64,000 nucleotides of DNA from Streptomyces griseosporeus (GTDB taxonomy: Bacteria > Actinomycetota > Actinomycetes > Streptomycetales > Streptomycetaceae), in the NCBI RefSeq assembly GCF_014656055.1, contig NZ_BNBR01000002.1, positions 159,700-223,699 on the forward strand, in the 5' to 3' direction. Of the stretch, positions 34,038-43,923 are shown in pieces. Within the stretch, counting starts at the first letter, position 1; each line of letters begins with the position of its first letter. The position numbers were made by a program, and so were the translations under genes. The notes under the pieces were generated by a model. The model was not told the DNA's origin. It searched no databases and was given only the letters and a program-made list of their open reading frames with translations.

Positions 34038-34080
34038 TCGGCCGGCCGCGTCGCGCGCGGTGCGCAGCGCGGCCGGCCGA
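34038..34080 (-). terminator. Stem-loop after the beta-propeller gene
   Basis: TCGGCCGGCCGCG (34038-34050) and CGCGGCCGGCCGA (34068-34080) form a perfect 13-bp stem. It lies 17 bp beyond the stop of the minus-strand secreted beta-propeller gene. Confidence 0.7.
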
Positions 34081-34096
34081 TCGCGGGGTGGCCGGC

Positions 34097-36121
34097 TCAG
34101 CGGGTGAAGTTGAAGTACTGCCAGGGGCCGTAGGACGTGGTGTTGACGTAGTCGGTGTAACCGTCCACGTAGACCGACCGGATGCGGAAGCGGTATCCGG
34201 CCGCGCCGTCGCCGTCCAGCGTCACGTACGACATGCCCTTGCTGTTGAGCGGGAAGTACTGCGAGTCGCCCGAGCGCCAGGCGCCGTCGTACCAGACCTG
34301 GAGGTCGAGCCGCGTGTACCGGCCCGGGTAGGCGTTGTGCCAGGTGGTGATCAGCGGGTCGGTCGTCTGGTGGAAGGTGCGGTACCAAGTGGTGCCGATC
34401 TTCGTCCACTTGTAGTGCCGGGACAGCGTGGTCGTCACGCCGGCGCGGGTACGCACGGTGGACTTGGCCTCGGCCCGGCCGTAGCGGGTGTCGCCGGCGA
34501 AGACCGCGGTCACCGTGGTGTCCTTGGACATCTTCAGGGACGCCGACAGCTTGCCCTTGGAGTCGACCGTGCCGCGCTTCAGCAGCCGCTTGGGCTCCGT
34601 CCCCCACGGGTCGGCCCAGATCTCCACCACGCGGTTCTTGTACGTGTAGCCGAGCGTGGCCGTGTAGGTGACCGTGGTGGCGTGGTTGACGGTGAGACCG
34701 TTGCGGTCGAGCGTCAGCGGCGTCTTGTAGTACGCCACGTTGACTCGCGCGGACCCGGCGGCGGCCGAGTGGTCGGCGTCCCCGGCGTAGGCCACCTTGT
34801 AGGTGACGCTGCCGGCCGCGGTCGGCTTGTCGGTGAAGGAGAACGTGCCTCCCGACGCGAGCGGCTTGACGCCCAATGCCTTGCCGTTCGGGTCGCCGGC
34901 GTCGTACCGGGTCACGGTCAGCGGCGTCCCGGCGGGCAGCGGCAGGGTGGCGTTGAGGGAGCCGGAGACGGTGAGCGCCTTGTCGAGCGGGGCCGTGGCC
35001 GGCGCCTTGACGGTGAGCGCCGGGGCGGACTTGAGGGGCTCGCTCAGGACGTGCAGCCGGACGCTGTTGTCGTAGTTGGTGGTCACCGCGAAGAGCCGGC
35101 TGCCGCCCGGCTCCCAGGCCAGAGCGCCGCTGGGCAGGTCGTCGCCGCCGCTGCTGGTGCCGGTGGAGGGGAAGTCGTACGTCCGTACGGCGGTCTTGGC
35201 CCCCGGACGGTAGACGTAGACGTCGTCGTCGTACGGGGCGTCGGCGCCCGCGGCGACCGTGCCGTCTGCGGCGACGGCCACGGCGGTCGGGTGGTACTCG
35301 CTCGGGTAGGTGCCCGTCTCGACGAGGTCCGAGGCCTGCCACACGTGGTGGACGTTGCCCGGGTTGGCCGTGATGAGGCGGGTGCCGTCCGGTGTGTAGG
35401 CGAGGTCGCTCGTCATACCGGTCAGCGCGGTCGTGTTGCGGGCGGTGCGGACCGCGGTGCCCGTCGTCACGTCGTAGGCGGCGAGGGCGAAGCGGTTGTG
35501 GTACGAGCTGGCGGCGGCGAGGGCGTTCGGGTCGGCGGGCGAGGTGACGAGCCGCGGGGCGCCCGAGTAGTCCGTCTCGGTGTCCTGGTCGAGGGTGACC
35601 ACCGGCTCGGCGCCGGACAGGTCGAGCGAGCCGATGTCGCCGTCGTCGTCGCCCCAGGCTCCGTTGTTCGCGTCGGCGCCGTAACCGAACCAGATCTTGC
35701 CGCCCGCGAGGGCCAGGAAGCGCGGGCGGGTGTTCTCGCCAATCGCGTACCGGGACTGCTCGGTGACCGAGGCGGTGTCCAGCGCGACGACGGCGTCCGC
35801 GCCGGGGACGGCGGCGTACAGGCGGCCGGCGTCGTCGGACAGCGCGAGGCCCGTGACGCCGGGCAGGTCGGCGACGGTACCCAGCACGGTGCCGCTGTAG
35901 TCCGTCGCGACGACCTTGCCCAGGTTCGGGTCGCTGATGAAGATCTTGTGGTGGACGCCGTCCACCACAACGTCGCCCACGGTCGTCAGCGGCAGCTTCC
36001 TGCTGCTGTCGGCGGCAGCGGGGCCGGCGGTGACCGCGACCAGCGCCGCGGAGCTGAAGAGGACCGCGAGCGCCGTCGCGGCCGAGAGTGTGCGTCTGCG
36101 CACGATGAGAGAACCCCCCAT
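34097..36121 (-). CDS. Secreted beta-propeller protein with Ig-like repeats
   Basis: This 674-residue exported protein has a signal peptide over residues 1-37 (cleavage near AAA). Residues about 45-375 form a YVTN-type beta-propeller (LALSDDAGRLYAAVPG, VAVAADGTVAAGA). Residues about 380-575 hold two or more bacterial Ig-like domains of the kind seen in surface adhesins (AVFAGDTRYGRAEAKSTV). The last 90 residues are aromatic-rich with no clear family. No anchor motif is visible, so it is probably released or loosely wall-bound. The ATG at 36121 has GAGGACC upstream; a GTG six codons later is another possible start. The function is unknown. Confidence 0.82.
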   Translation of the reverse strand: MGGSLIVRRRTLSAATALAVLFSSAALVAVTAGPAAADSSRKLPLTTVGDVVVDGVHHKIFISDPNLGKVVATDYSGTVLGTVADLPGVTGLALSDDAGRLYAAVPGADAVVALDTASVTEQSRYAIGENTRPRFLALAGGKIWFGYGADANNGAWGDDDGDIGSLDLSGAEPVVTLDQDTETDYSGAPRLVTSPADPNALAAASSYHNRFALAAYDVTTGTAVRTARNTTALTGMTSDLAYTPDGTRLITANPGNVHHVWQASDLVETGTYPSEYHPTAVAVAADGTVAAGADAPYDDDVYVYRPGAKTAVRTYDFPSTGTSSGGDDLPSGALAWEPGGSRLFAVTTNYDNSVRLHVLSEPLKSAPALTVKAPATAPLDKALTVSGSLNATLPLPAGTPLTVTRYDAGDPNGKALGVKPLASGGTFSFTDKPTAAGSVTYKVAYAGDADHSAAAGSARVNVAYYKTPLTLDRNGLTVNHATTVTYTATLGYTYKNRVVEIWADPWGTEPKRLLKRGTVDSKGKLSASLKMSKDTTVTAVFAGDTRYGRAEAKSTVRTRAGVTTTLSRHYKWTKIGTTWYRTFHQTTDPLITTWHNAYPGRYTRLDLQVWYDGAWRSGDSQYFPLNSKGMSYVTLDGDGAAGYRFRIRSVYVDGYTDYVNTTSYGPWQYFNFTR

Positions 36122-36231
36122 AGGTCCTCGCGTCCCGGAGCGGGATGCGATGATCGGCAGCGTAGAGCATGCCCCTGACAGAGACGTCAGGAGGCACCTG
36201 GTGCCGCTCGGGGTGCGCAGGCAGACTCGCG

Positions 36232-36702
36232 TTACGCGATCCACGCCTCGCTGTGCCGATGCCTGTCCAGCCCCACTGCCGCGAACTCGTCCTCGCCGGC
36301 GCTCGCCACTACGCCCAATCGCCGCAGCGCTTGGGAGATCGGACTGCCACCCGACGGAAAGGGCTCCCCCTCCTCCACGTGGAGCGGTCCGAGCACGATG
36401 CGACCGCCGTTCCACACGGCAGCCCGCTGCTCGCCCACGCCGCCGAAGTACTCGGCCTCGACATAGGCCACCGGCCCACCGGCCGACCAGGCGGCGAGGT
36501 TCTCCTCGAACCCTCCCGGCAGCCCCCAGAACCCCAGCGTGCCGACACCACCGCCGTCGGTGACGGAATCGAACAACTCGTCCGTTACCGGCATCAGCGA
36601 GAGGCCCTGCCCGATCGACGCCAGGCGGGCAGCAGGTAGTTCCCCCACCACGCCGCGCAGCAGCTCACCGTCCGCGATCACTGCTCGCAGGTCGTACGCC
36701 AT
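36232..36702 (-). CDS. Conserved hypothetical protein (immunity-like size)
   Basis: This is a 156-residue soluble protein starting MAYDLRAVIADGELL. I do not recognise a named domain. It is acidic, with a central glycine- and tryptophan-rich part (LGFWGLPGGFEENLAAWS) and ends SEAWIA. GGAGG precedes the ATG at 36702; the longer open frame has no ribosome site. Its size and composition resemble immunity or SMI1/Imm-type proteins of actinobacteria, but no toxin gene is next to it. It sits alone between a secreted protein gene and the snapalysin gene. Confidence 0.65.
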   Translation of the reverse strand: MAYDLRAVIADGELLRGVVGELPAARLASIGQGLSLMPVTDELFDSVTDGGGVGTLGFWGLPGGFEENLAAWSAGGPVAYVEAEYFGGVGEQRAAVWNGGRIVLGPLHVEEGEPFPSGGSPISQALRRLGVVASAGEDEFAAVGLDRHRHSEAWIA

Positions 36703-37090
36703 CCCCTGACCCCCTCCGGATGAGAGGCCCATCTTGTCCCATACGGCGAGGTGGAAGCCGCGCGGTACCCACGCCCAGAACTCACGAAGCGGGCCCGTGG
36801 ATCGTCCGCACCGACAGAACCGGGTCGACAGCCGGCGCCAATTCCCTGTGGGCGATTTCCACGAGGTGGGGCCGAGGATCGCCATGGATGGGAGCGGTCG
36901 TGTACTCGATGACCTGGGAGTGCGCGGCGGTGCGGACCGCGAGCCGGCGTCGCGGTCCGCACCGTGGCGGCGGGTCGGCGGGGCCCGCGCTGCGGGCCGG
37001 TGGTGGGGAGCGCCGCCCCGCCGTGGGCGGCGGGCTGAGCGTGTGCCCGGGCAGCGGGTCAGCCGACGTCAGCCCGTCGTGGGCGCTGCG
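36703..37090. other. 388-bp gap
   Basis: I see no convincing gene, promoter or terminator here, only GC-rich open frames without coding character. It lies upstream of the hypothetical gene and downstream of snapalysin, both on the minus strand. Confidence 0.5.
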
Positions 37091-37777
37091 TCAGCGCGTC
37101 GTGGCCACCTGTGCGAGGGCCTGGGCGAGACCGTAGGCCCACAGCTGGTTGACCCGGCTGCGCTCGGTCGAGTTCGGGTAGGGGTTGGTGCAGGACGGGC
37201 CGGGGCCGCCGCCCGACATCAGCTCGCTGCAGGGACCGCTGTAGTGGTCGGGCAGGCCCAGCACGTGCCCGGTCTCGTGGGCGGTGACCCGCACGGAGTT
37301 GTACTGCCGGTTCTGCGCGTAGTCCAGGAAGATGTACCCGCGGCCGTGGCCGTCGGTGGAGGCGTAGGACCCGCGCGAGTCGTTGCCCTCGTAGTAGGCG
37401 AAGTCGGCGCTGCCCGACGTCGCCTGGAGCTTGACGTTCGACACGGAGCTGTTCCAGATGGAGGCGGCACTCGATATCTGGGAACGGAAGCTGGGGGCCT
37501 GCGAGGCGTTGTAGTAGACGGTCACCGCCTGAGCCGAGGGCTGTGCGGCCTGCCGCTTGGCGACCGACTTCAGTACGGCGTCGAAGAACGCCTTGTTGTC
37601 GGCCTTCTGGGACACGCCCACATAGCCGACGGCGGTGCGGACGGGTGCTTCGGCGTTCTTCTGGGCGCTCGCCGGGGCCGCGGTGCCCAGCGCTGCGGAG
37701 GCCATGCCCAGGCCGAGTGCGAGGGCCAGCAGTCTGCCGGAGGCCTTCGGCCGGGTGCGGGTGCGGAACGACGCCAT
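37091..37777 (-). CDS. snpA: Snapalysin, secreted small neutral metalloprotease (M7)
   Basis: This is a 228-residue exported zinc protease of family M7, specific to Streptomyces and relatives. A signal peptide of about 38 residues (ending ASA) precedes a short pro-region. The mature domain contains [11 protein letters not shown], the HExxHxxGxxD zinc-binding motif in which aspartate replaces the usual third histidine. Cysteines in GPCSEL and PSCTN can form the expected disulfide. The gene is divergent from a LysR regulator, the same arrangement as the known snpA/snpR pair, and its promoter is expected to be activated by that LysR protein. Confidence 0.94.
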   Translation of the reverse strand: MASFRTRTRPKASGRLLALALGLGMASAALGTAAPASAQKNAEAPVRTAVGYVGVSQKADNKAFFDAVLKSVAKRQAAQPSAQAVTVYYNASQAPSFRSQISSAASIWNSSVSNVKLQATSGSADFAYYEGNDSRGSYASTDGHGRGYIFLDYAQNRQYNSVRVTAHETGHVLGLPDHYSGPCSELMSGGGPGPSCTNPYPNSTERSRVNQLWAYGLAQALAQVATTR

Positions 37778-37867
37778 GGGGGGCTCCTACTCGTCCTGTG
37801 GGGTTGAACGATCGGTTGCCAGTGAGTCTCGGGCAGACCAACGGGGCTGCGGATGATGGCAATCGGG

Positions 37868-37884
37868 GATAGCACCGGGCTATC
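37868..37884. promoter_or_regulatory. LysR-type inverted repeat between snpA and its regulator
   Basis: GATAGC (37868-37873) and GCTATC (37879-37884) form a perfect inverted repeat with a 5-bp spacer in the 180-bp divergent region. Its size fits a LysR box (T-N11-A type) and it is the best candidate binding site for the divergent regulator. Confidence 0.6.
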
Positions 37885-37957
37885 GGCGGCCAACTCGCCA
37901 TAACTGTTGGACCTTGAACATCTGGTGTCACATGCCCTGCCGCCCTACTCTCCCCCC

Positions 37958-38968
37958 ATGGAGTTGGAGGTGAGGCACCTGCGCGTTCTCTGTGCCATCG
38001 CCGACACCGGCAGCCTGCACAAAGCCGCACGTCAACTGGGGCTGGCACAACCGTCGTTGAGCACTCAGCTGCGGCGCATCGAGCGCACCCTCGGGGCTCA
38101 GCTCTTCGTCCGTGACCGGACCGGCTGCCGGCCCACCCCGCTGGGGCTCGTGGTGCTCAGCCGGGCCCGGCCGCTGGTGGCCGAGTTCGCCGCGATCGTC
38201 ACCGAGACCAGGGCGGCGGCGGCCCGGACCGCCGACGGGTTCCAGCTGCGTATCGGCGCCACGGCGAGCCGCGCCATCCCGGGCTGGCTCCGGCTGCTGA
38301 GGGCACGTGAGCCGCGTGTCGAACCGACACTCCAGATGAACGTGTCCGCCAACGCCCTGCTCGGCATGGTCGCCGCCGGCCGCCTCGACATGGCCTTCGT
38401 GCACGAGGTCGAGGGCAGCCCGCTGCGCGTCCCGCCCGGCCTGCACGTGCGGGTGCTCGTCGAGCGCGAACCGCAGTTCGTCACCCTCGCCGCGGACCAC
38501 CCGGCGGCGTTACATCCGCGGGTGCGTCTCGCCGACCTGGCCGGCGACCGCTGGATGGTGGACGCCACGGTCGACGGCGAGTGGGACGCCCTGGCCCGCG
38601 CGCTGCGGGCCGCGGGCCTGCACTCGGAGATACTGCACGGCGACTACCTCACCGCCTACTCGCTCGCCGCCACCGGCGAAGTGGTCACGATCAGCCAGCC
38701 GACCGCCCATCCCCGCCCGGACCTCACGATCCGCCCCCTGGAAGGCGACCCGATAGGCGTCCGCCTGCTGCTGGCCGCCCGAACGGAGGAGGAACTGGAC
38801 GACGCCTACCCGGCACTAGAGGAGGCTTACTGGACCGTGGCCCGGGAGGCACCGGCCTACCTCGCGTGGCTGGAGCGCGGTTCCCGGTCCGGCCAGTCCC
38901 TGAGCGCGGCACGGCGACCGGACGCGGGACCACCCCCGTCCGTGGGCGCGTCGGCGGCTTCGAGCTAG
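37958..38968 (+). CDS. snpR: LysR-family regulator of snapalysin, with a TTA codon
   Basis: This is a 336-residue LysR-type activator. The winged helix-turn-helix is at residues 1-60 (HLRVLCAIADTGSLHKAARQLGLAQPSLSTQLRRIER), followed by a substrate-binding-like effector domain (about 90-300). It faces snpA, and the arrangement matches the known SnpR/MprR regulators that activate the protease gene. Codon 185 is TTA (38510-38512), so full-length synthesis should require the bldA tRNA. This would tie protease production to development. The ATG at 37958 begins the conserved domain; a TTG further upstream is rejected. Confidence 0.9.
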   Translation: MELEVRHLRVLCAIADTGSLHKAARQLGLAQPSLSTQLRRIERTLGAQLFVRDRTGCRPTPLGLVVLSRARPLVAEFAAIVTETRAAAARTADGFQLRIGATASRAIPGWLRLLRAREPRVEPTLQMNVSANALLGMVAAGRLDMAFVHEVEGSPLRVPPGLHVRVLVEREPQFVTLAADHPAALHPRVRLADLAGDRWMVDATVDGEWDALARALRAAGLHSEILHGDYLTAYSLAATGEVVTISQPTAHPRPDLTIRPLEGDPIGVRLLLAARTEEELDDAYPALEEAYWTVAREAPAYLAWLERGSRSGQSLSAARRPDAGPPPSVGASAASS

Positions 38969-39082
38969 ACCAGTGCCTCTGCCAGATGATGGTAGGCGAG
39001 CTCCTGCGCGCCCATGACGTTACGAGTAGACCCGTGCCGCCTCACCGTACTGTCACCACGGCCCGCGGACCCGGGAGTCGCT

Positions 39083-39931
39083 CTACCGGCGGGCCGCCGA
39101 GATCAGTCCGCCGGGCTGGTCCTCGCGCTGCGGCGGGGTGCTGAACGGACGGCCGTAGGCGGCAGCGCGTTCGCGCAGGCTGTGGCTTTCGGCTTCCCAG
39201 CCGTGCCGGGCCAGCCAGGCCACCGGGTCGTCGGGCATCTCGGAGACCCACATGGACGCCGCCGATCCCGGCGCGGCGTCCGCGCCGAAGCGCTCGATCA
39301 CGCCGCGCGAGCCCAAGGTCAGCCCCATCCGGCTGCCGGCCGCCGACTGTTCGCTGATCCGGGCCAGCAGCTGTTCCACCGCGTCCTCGGGCAGATAGAT
39401 CAGCAGTCCTTCGGCGATCCACACGGTCGGCTCCGCCGGGTCGTGCCCTGCGGCGGCCAGCGCATCCGGCCAGTCCTCCCGCAGATCCACCGCGACGGTG
39501 ATCCGCTCGCACTGTGCGACGGCCCGTTCCTGGCGCAGCACCGCAGCCTTGAAGTCCAGTGGCGCGGCGGTGTCGACCTCGAACAGCCTGGTGCCCTCGG
39601 GCCAGTTCATCCGGAAGGCCCGGCTGTCCATGCCGGCGCCGAGCAGCACGACCTGCCGCACACCGGACGCGGAGGCCTGCTGCAACAGGTCGTCGAGGAA
39701 CTTCGTCCTGATCACGATGGACCACGACACTGCCAGCCGGCGGCGCCGCGCGGCCTCGTCATCGGGCGGCGGCGAGGACGGCCACAGGCCGCCGGCGGCG
39801 GCGAAGGCCCGTGCCAGCGGATCGCGGAACAGCGCGTTCTTCCGCTCGGTCTCCAACGCCCGCACCCTGGCCACCCCCACCGCGGTGGCCCACACTCCCG
39901 ACGGCTGCACCCGCTCCTGCTCATCAGTCAC
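39083..39931 (-). CDS. SAM-dependent methyltransferase (TIGR00027/LCMT-like)
   Basis: This 282-residue class I methyltransferase belongs to the leucine-carboxyl-methyltransferase-like family that is expanded in actinobacteria. The SAM-binding loop is VVLLGAGMDSRAFRM near residue 94, with the acidic residue that follows it in LFEVDTAAPL. WIAEGLLIYL near 170 is the family signature. The substrate is unknown for nearly all bacterial members; small acids are likely. It is convergent with the LysR gene and appears to be a single-gene unit. Confidence 0.88.
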   Translation of the reverse strand: MTDEQERVQPSGVWATAVGVARVRALETERKNALFRDPLARAFAAAGGLWPSSPPPDDEAARRRRLAVSWSIVIRTKFLDDLLQQASASGVRQVVLLGAGMDSRAFRMNWPEGTRLFEVDTAAPLDFKAAVLRQERAVAQCERITVAVDLREDWPDALAAAGHDPAEPTVWIAEGLLIYLPEDAVEQLLARISEQSAAGSRMGLTLGSRGVIERFGADAAPGSAASMWVSEMPDDPVAWLARHGWEAESHSLRERAAAYGRPFSTPPQREDQPGGLISAARR

Positions 39932-40229
39932 CGCGCCAGCGTAGAGGACCGATTTGAGGGGCCTGATGAGGGGAGCGAGCGTCAGGCGCGGTCAGCCGGT
40001 GATGCGCGTACGGTCGGCATGCGACCGCGTGATCGATGGTCGCCGCTGCCTGTATCCGTAGCCGACCATCCCCCTCTCGGACGAACGGAGCCCCGCCCCA
40101 GCCTCACGGCAAGCCACGGTCCGTTGACCGGGGGGGCGCGTGGGTGACGGCTGTGGTGGGGCGGATACTCGATCATCGTGCCGTGGTGCCGACGCACCAG
40201 AAGACACCCGAGAGGGCTTTTCGAAAGCG

Positions 40230-42221
40230 ATGGGGGACATGAACGACGTGGACGGGCCGCTCGTACCGGAGGTGGTGGACAGCCCCGCGCTACGACCGCA
40301 GCCCACCAGTGGGCTGGCGCGGTGGCTGCTGCACCACCGGGTGCAGCCGGTGGGGCCGGCCGCAGGCGAGGCGCACGCCCAGCCGCAGTCGTGGTGGAAA
40401 GTGATGTGCCTGACCGGAGTCGACTACTTCTCCAGCCTGGCCTACGTACCGGCGATCGCCGTGGTCGCCGCCGGTGCCGTCTCCCCGCTGGCGACCCTGC
40501 TCATCGTGGGTCTGACGCTGCTCGGGATGCTGCCGATGTACCGGCGGGTGGCCCGGGAGAGCCCGCACGGGGCCGGGTCGGTGGCCATGCTGGAGGATCT
40601 GCTGCCGTTCTGGTGGGGCAAGCTGTTCGTGCTGGTCCTGCTGGGCTTCGTCGCCACGTCCTGGATCATCACCATCACCCTGTCCACGGCGGACGCCTCG
40701 GTGCACGTCGTGGAGAACCCCTTCTTCCCGCAGGCCCTCCACGGGCACGAAGTGGGACTCACCGTGACGCTGCTGCTGCTCCTGGGCGGAGTGTTCCTCC
40801 TGGGGTTCAGCGAGGCGGTCATGGTGGCCATCCCCCTGGTGGCGGTCTTCCTGCTGCTCAACGCCGTGATCATCGGTGTCGGCCTGGCCGAGGTGTTCAC
40901 CACGGAGGGTGCGCTCTCGGCGTGGACGGACGCGCTCTCGGACACCGGAGGCGGATTCGGTGACCTGGCGGGCCCTGCCCTTCTGGCCTTTCCGCTGCTG
41001 GTGCTCGGTCTGTCGGGTTTCGAGACGGGTGTGAGCATGATGCCGCTCGTCGCCGCGGAGGGCACCGACCCCGAGCAGCGGCTGCGCTCGCGTATCCGTA
41101 ACACCCGCAGGCTGCTGACCACCGCCGCCCTGATCATGAGTGTGTATCTGCTGTCCGCCAGCTTCGTCACCACCGTCCTCATCCCGAAGGCGGAGTTCGA
41201 GCCGGGCGGAGCCGCCAACGGCCGCGCGCTGGCCTGGCTGGCGCATGAGCACGTGGGCGAGGCCTTCGGCACGGTCTACGACATCAGCACGATCCTGATC
41301 CTGTGGTTCGCCGGCGCCTCCGCGATGGCCGGGCTGGTCAACATCGTCCCCCGCTACCTGCCCGACTACGGCATGGCTCCCGAATGGGGACGCGCGGTGC
41401 GCCCCGTCGTCCTCGTCTACACCGCCATCTCCGTCGGCATCACCATCGCCTTCGACGCGGATGTGGACGCCCAGGCCGGCGCCTACGCCACCGGTGTCCT
41501 GGCCATGATGGTCTCGGGCGCGTTCGCCGTCACCGTCTCCGTCGTCCGTCGCCGACGGCGCGCGGCCGGTGTCGGGTTCGCGGCGCTGACCGCGGTGCTG
41601 CTCTACGCCCTGCTGGCCAACATCGTCGACAAGCCCGACGGCATCGCCATCTCGGGGGTGTTCATCGCCGGGATCCTCGCCGTCTCGCTGATCTCCCGCA
41701 TCTCACGCACCACCGAACTGCGCGCCGACCGTATCGTCTTCGACGAGGCCGCACGCCGGTTCATCGCCGACACCCTCGCCTACGACCGGTCCATCAACAT
41801 CATCGCCAACCGGCGGCAGGCGGGTGACGCCGCCGAGTACGCCGGCAAGGAGGACGAGCAGCGTCATATCAACCCCGTGCCCGGGCGGGCCGACGTGCTG
41901 TTCCTGGAGATCGACGTGGTTGACCCGTCCGACTTCAGCGAGGCCCTCACCGTGCGCGGTGTGGAAGTCGACGGCTACCGCATCCTGCGCGCCGACGCGC
42001 CCGCGGCACCGAACGCCATCGCCGCGATACTCCTCGCGCTGCGTGACGCCACCGGTGTGCAGCCGCACTGTTACTTCGCCTGGGCCGAGGGAAGCCCGCT
42101 GGTCCACATGTTCCGCTACTTCCTCCTCGGCCGCGGCGACACCGCCCCCGTCACCCGCGAAATCATCCGCAAACACGAACCCGACCCGGCTCGCCGACCC
42201 GGTATTCACGTCGGCGGCTAG
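40230..42221 (+). CDS. APC-superfamily amino acid/polyamine permease
   Basis: This is a membrane protein of 663 residues with about 12 hydrophobic segments (about 55-510). A soluble C-terminal part of about 150 residues follows. The first helix region [23 protein letters not shown] matches APC amino acid permeases of the large actinobacterial type. The C-terminal domain ([16 protein letters not shown]...VQPHCYFAW) is unrecognised and could sense a ligand or partner. The ATG at 40230 or the one three codons later (40239) could be used; the latter has GGGGG very close. A perfect 18-bp stem-loop follows the gene. Confidence 0.86.
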   Translation: MGDMNDVDGPLVPEVVDSPALRPQPTSGLARWLLHHRVQPVGPAAGEAHAQPQSWWKVMCLTGVDYFSSLAYVPAIAVVAAGAVSPLATLLIVGLTLLGMLPMYRRVARESPHGAGSVAMLEDLLPFWWGKLFVLVLLGFVATSWIITITLSTADASVHVVENPFFPQALHGHEVGLTVTLLLLLGGVFLLGFSEAVMVAIPLVAVFLLLNAVIIGVGLAEVFTTEGALSAWTDALSDTGGGFGDLAGPALLAFPLLVLGLSGFETGVSMMPLVAAEGTDPEQRLRSRIRNTRRLLTTAALIMSVYLLSASFVTTVLIPKAEFEPGGAANGRALAWLAHEHVGEAFGTVYDISTILILWFAGASAMAGLVNIVPRYLPDYGMAPEWGRAVRPVVLVYTAISVGITIAFDADVDAQAGAYATGVLAMMVSGAFAVTVSVVRRRRRAAGVGFAALTAVLLYALLANIVDKPDGIAISGVFIAGILAVSLISRISRTTELRADRIVFDEAARRFIADTLAYDRSINIIANRRQAGDAAEYAGKEDEQRHINPVPGRADVLFLEIDVVDPSDFSEALTVRGVEVDGYRILRADAPAAPNAIAAILLALRDATGVQPHCYFAWAEGSPLVHMFRYFLLGRGDTAPVTREIIRKHEPDPARRPGIHVGG

Positions 42222-42268
42222 GCACGGTTGGTCCGGCCGATCTCGACTCGGTGCAACGGCGTCTGACA

Positions 42269-42318
42269 CACATGCAATGCGGGCCCGGCCGTCCCCGGCA
42301 GGGCCCGCATTGCATGTG
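42269..42318. terminator. Bidirectional terminator with 18-bp perfect stem
   Basis: CACATGCAATGCGGGCCC (42269-42286) pairs perfectly with GGGCCCGCATTGCATGTG (42301-42318) across a 14-base loop. It separates the convergent permease and small hydrophobic-protein genes. Confidence 0.9.
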
Positions 42319-42344
42319 CTGATGCGTTTTCAGGAATTCCTAGG

Positions 42345-42515
42345 TCACCAGCGATACCAGCGGCCCTTCCGACCCGTACCGTCCGCCGTGCGAACGACGA
42401 AGCCGAGCAGCCACACAGCCAGCACGATCACCGCGATCCACCAGAGCGCCTTCAGCGCGAAACCCGCACCGAAGAGAACCAGAGCCAGCAGAAGAACCAG
42501 AAGCAGGGGAACCAT
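42345..42515 (-). CDS. Small hydrophobic membrane protein
   Basis: This is a 56-residue protein made of two closely spaced hydrophobic helices (MVPLLLVLLLALVLFG and ALWWIAVIVLAVWLL) with a short basic tail ending RKGRWYRW. It resembles a conserved small hydrophobic protein common in Streptomyces, of unknown function. AGGAGG lies eight bases before the ATG at 42515; the longer frame upstream lacks such a site. Confidence 0.85.
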   Translation of the reverse strand: MVPLLLVLLLALVLFGAGFALKALWWIAVIVLAVWLLGFVVRTADGTGRKGRWYRW

Positions 42516-42833
42516 CGATATCAACCTCCTGGCCATCGAATGCCCTTGGACCGGCCTTATACGCACGAGAAATCCGCGTTACTTCCACGGCATGCCGGGC
42601 ACGATGATTCCTTGCGCACTTCCCCTCGGCACTGGCTGGACATCCATAGGCTCGCCAGCATGTCTCTCCACGACCCAGCGGTAGGTGCCCGGGCCGACGC
42701 CGCGCCGGGGTGCTTCGGTGGGCGTTCGCGGCCCCCCTTTTTTTGCGACAAGGCCCTGTCCAGCCTTTCGGCTGACAGGGCCTTGTCGGTCGCCCTCGGA
42801 ACCAAGGAGGGCCCACCGGTGGGAGAACGAGGG
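42516..42833. other. 318-bp gap with one strong hairpin
   Basis: CGACAAGGCCCTGTC (42746-42760) and GACAGGGCCTTGTCG (42774-42788) form a perfect 15-bp stem with an inner AGCC/GGCT pair. A T7 tract precedes it on the plus strand. It lies beyond the stop of the minus-strand secreted-peptide gene (42834) and may terminate that transcript, although the following bases on that strand are A rather than U. Nothing else was seen. Confidence 0.6.
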
Positions 42834-43049
42834 TCAGGCCTTGATGCCCAGTGCGGTGGCCAGGGCGGACACCTCTCGGGGTGCGCCCTCGTTGGTCTGC
42901 TGCAGGTTGGGCCACAGGCCCGGCAGGAGTCCGAGGGGATTCACGACTGGTGAAGCGAGGGGGGTGGGTTCGGCGGCGTGTGCGACGGAGGGGGTGGCAA
43001 GGGCGGCCAGCGCGAAAGCGCCGACGACCAGCATCCGGTTCATCTTCAT
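42834..43049 (-). CDS. Small secreted protein of unknown function
   Basis: This is a 71-residue precursor with a clear signal peptide (MKMNRMLVVGAFALAALA, cleavage near AHA) leaving a mature peptide of about 46 residues. The mature part is proline- and leucine-rich (NPLGLLPGLWPNLQQ) and has no cysteine. It does not match chaplins, rodlins or a known bacteriocin that I recognise. The ATG at 43049 begins the signal peptide; a further ATG lies two codons in. Confidence 0.65.
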   Translation of the reverse strand: MKMNRMLVVGAFALAALATPSVAHAAEPTPLASPVVNPLGLLPGLWPNLQQTNEGAPREVSALATALGIKA

Positions 43050-43182
43050 GATCCGTTCAACGAGGCTCCGGCCGGCGAGTAGCGACACGGCGCGTCCGCC
43101 CACGCGGGAATCCTCCATCCGGCCCACTCCGGTGGCCCGACCCCTCGATACGGCTCCGTCACGTCAGTGCCGCCGGGCGTGG

Positions 43183-43923
43183 TCACGCCCTGAGCGCGGC
43201 CTCAGGGCCCATGACCACGACCGGACGCCGGGCCGCGTCCAGGACCCGCAGCAGGGCCAGCATGTGCGCCTTGTCCAGGCTGATGCAGGCGTTGGTCGGC
43301 CCGCCGTGGTCCACGTGGAGCCACACGCCGCCGCCCTTGTGGTCGCCCAGCGGCCGGGTCTCGTCCAACGGGCTGCTGCCGGGCACCCGGTTGTAGTCGA
43401 TGGCGATGACGTAGTCGAAGGCCCCGTCCAGCGGCTCGCCCAGATGGCCGGTGCCGGAGGCGGTGAAGGCCTCGTCCTGGTCGTAGGGCAGCCGCGTGCC
43501 CGGGTCGGGCAGCAGCCCGCCGGCGTCGCTGAGCGGGAAGACACCGATCGGGGTGCGCAGGTCGTTCTCGTCGTGGTCGTCGGTCCAGCCGCGCAGGCCG
43601 TTGCGGGCCGGCCAGGGGCCCGCGAGGGGGACCCAGCCCGTGTGCGGGTCCAGTTGGTAGAGCATCGCCCGGGCCTCGTTGGTGTCGGCCGTCCCGCCGA
43701 TGACCGTCAGCACCTGCCGAGCGCTCGCCGGGATACGGGCCAGCATGGCCGGTCCGATGCCCGGCAGGCTTCGAACCATGGAGCGCGGCGGGCCTGGGCG
43801 GGCCGGGGATCCGTTGGGCGGTGCGGCCCGGTCCGCCGCCTCCCGCTCGCACCCGGCGGCGCCCGGTACTCCGACACACACGGCCGCGCCGGCCAGCGCG
43901 GCCAGCACCCTTCTGCGGTTCAC
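43183..43923 (-). CDS. L,D-transpeptidase-like (YkuD-type) putative lipoprotein
   Basis: This 246-residue exported protein has a short signal sequence (RRVLAALAGAAVCVGVPG) ending in AAGC, a possible lipobox. The C-terminal part has WLHVDHGGPTNACISLD, which places a cysteine (in ACIS) and histidines like the catalytic site of YkuD-fold L,D-transpeptidases, although the classical SHGC is altered. It may act on peptidoglycan or a related wall polymer. The GTG at 43923 is chosen because GGAGG precedes it by six bases. The next gene upstream encodes a PLP decarboxylase on the same strand, 210 bp away. Confidence 0.78.
   Translation of the reverse strand: MNRRRVLAALAGAAVCVGVPGAAGCEREAADRAAPPNGSPARPGPPRSMVRSLPGIGPAMLARIPASARQVLTVIGGTADTNEARAMLYQLDPHTGWVPLAGPWPARNGLRGWTDDHDENDLRTPIGVFPLSDAGGLLPDPGTRLPYDQDEAFTASGTGHLGEPLDGAFDYVIAIDYNRVPGSSPLDETRPLGDHKGGGVWLHVDHGGPTNACISLDKAHMLALLRVLDAARRPVVVMGPEAALRA

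Noticed and set aside
42746..42788. Canonical Rho-independent terminator at the 15-bp hairpin
   Set aside because: The T-tract precedes the stem on the plus strand and A residues follow it on the minus strand, so it is not a standard U-run terminator in either direction; kept only as a hairpin in the gap entry.
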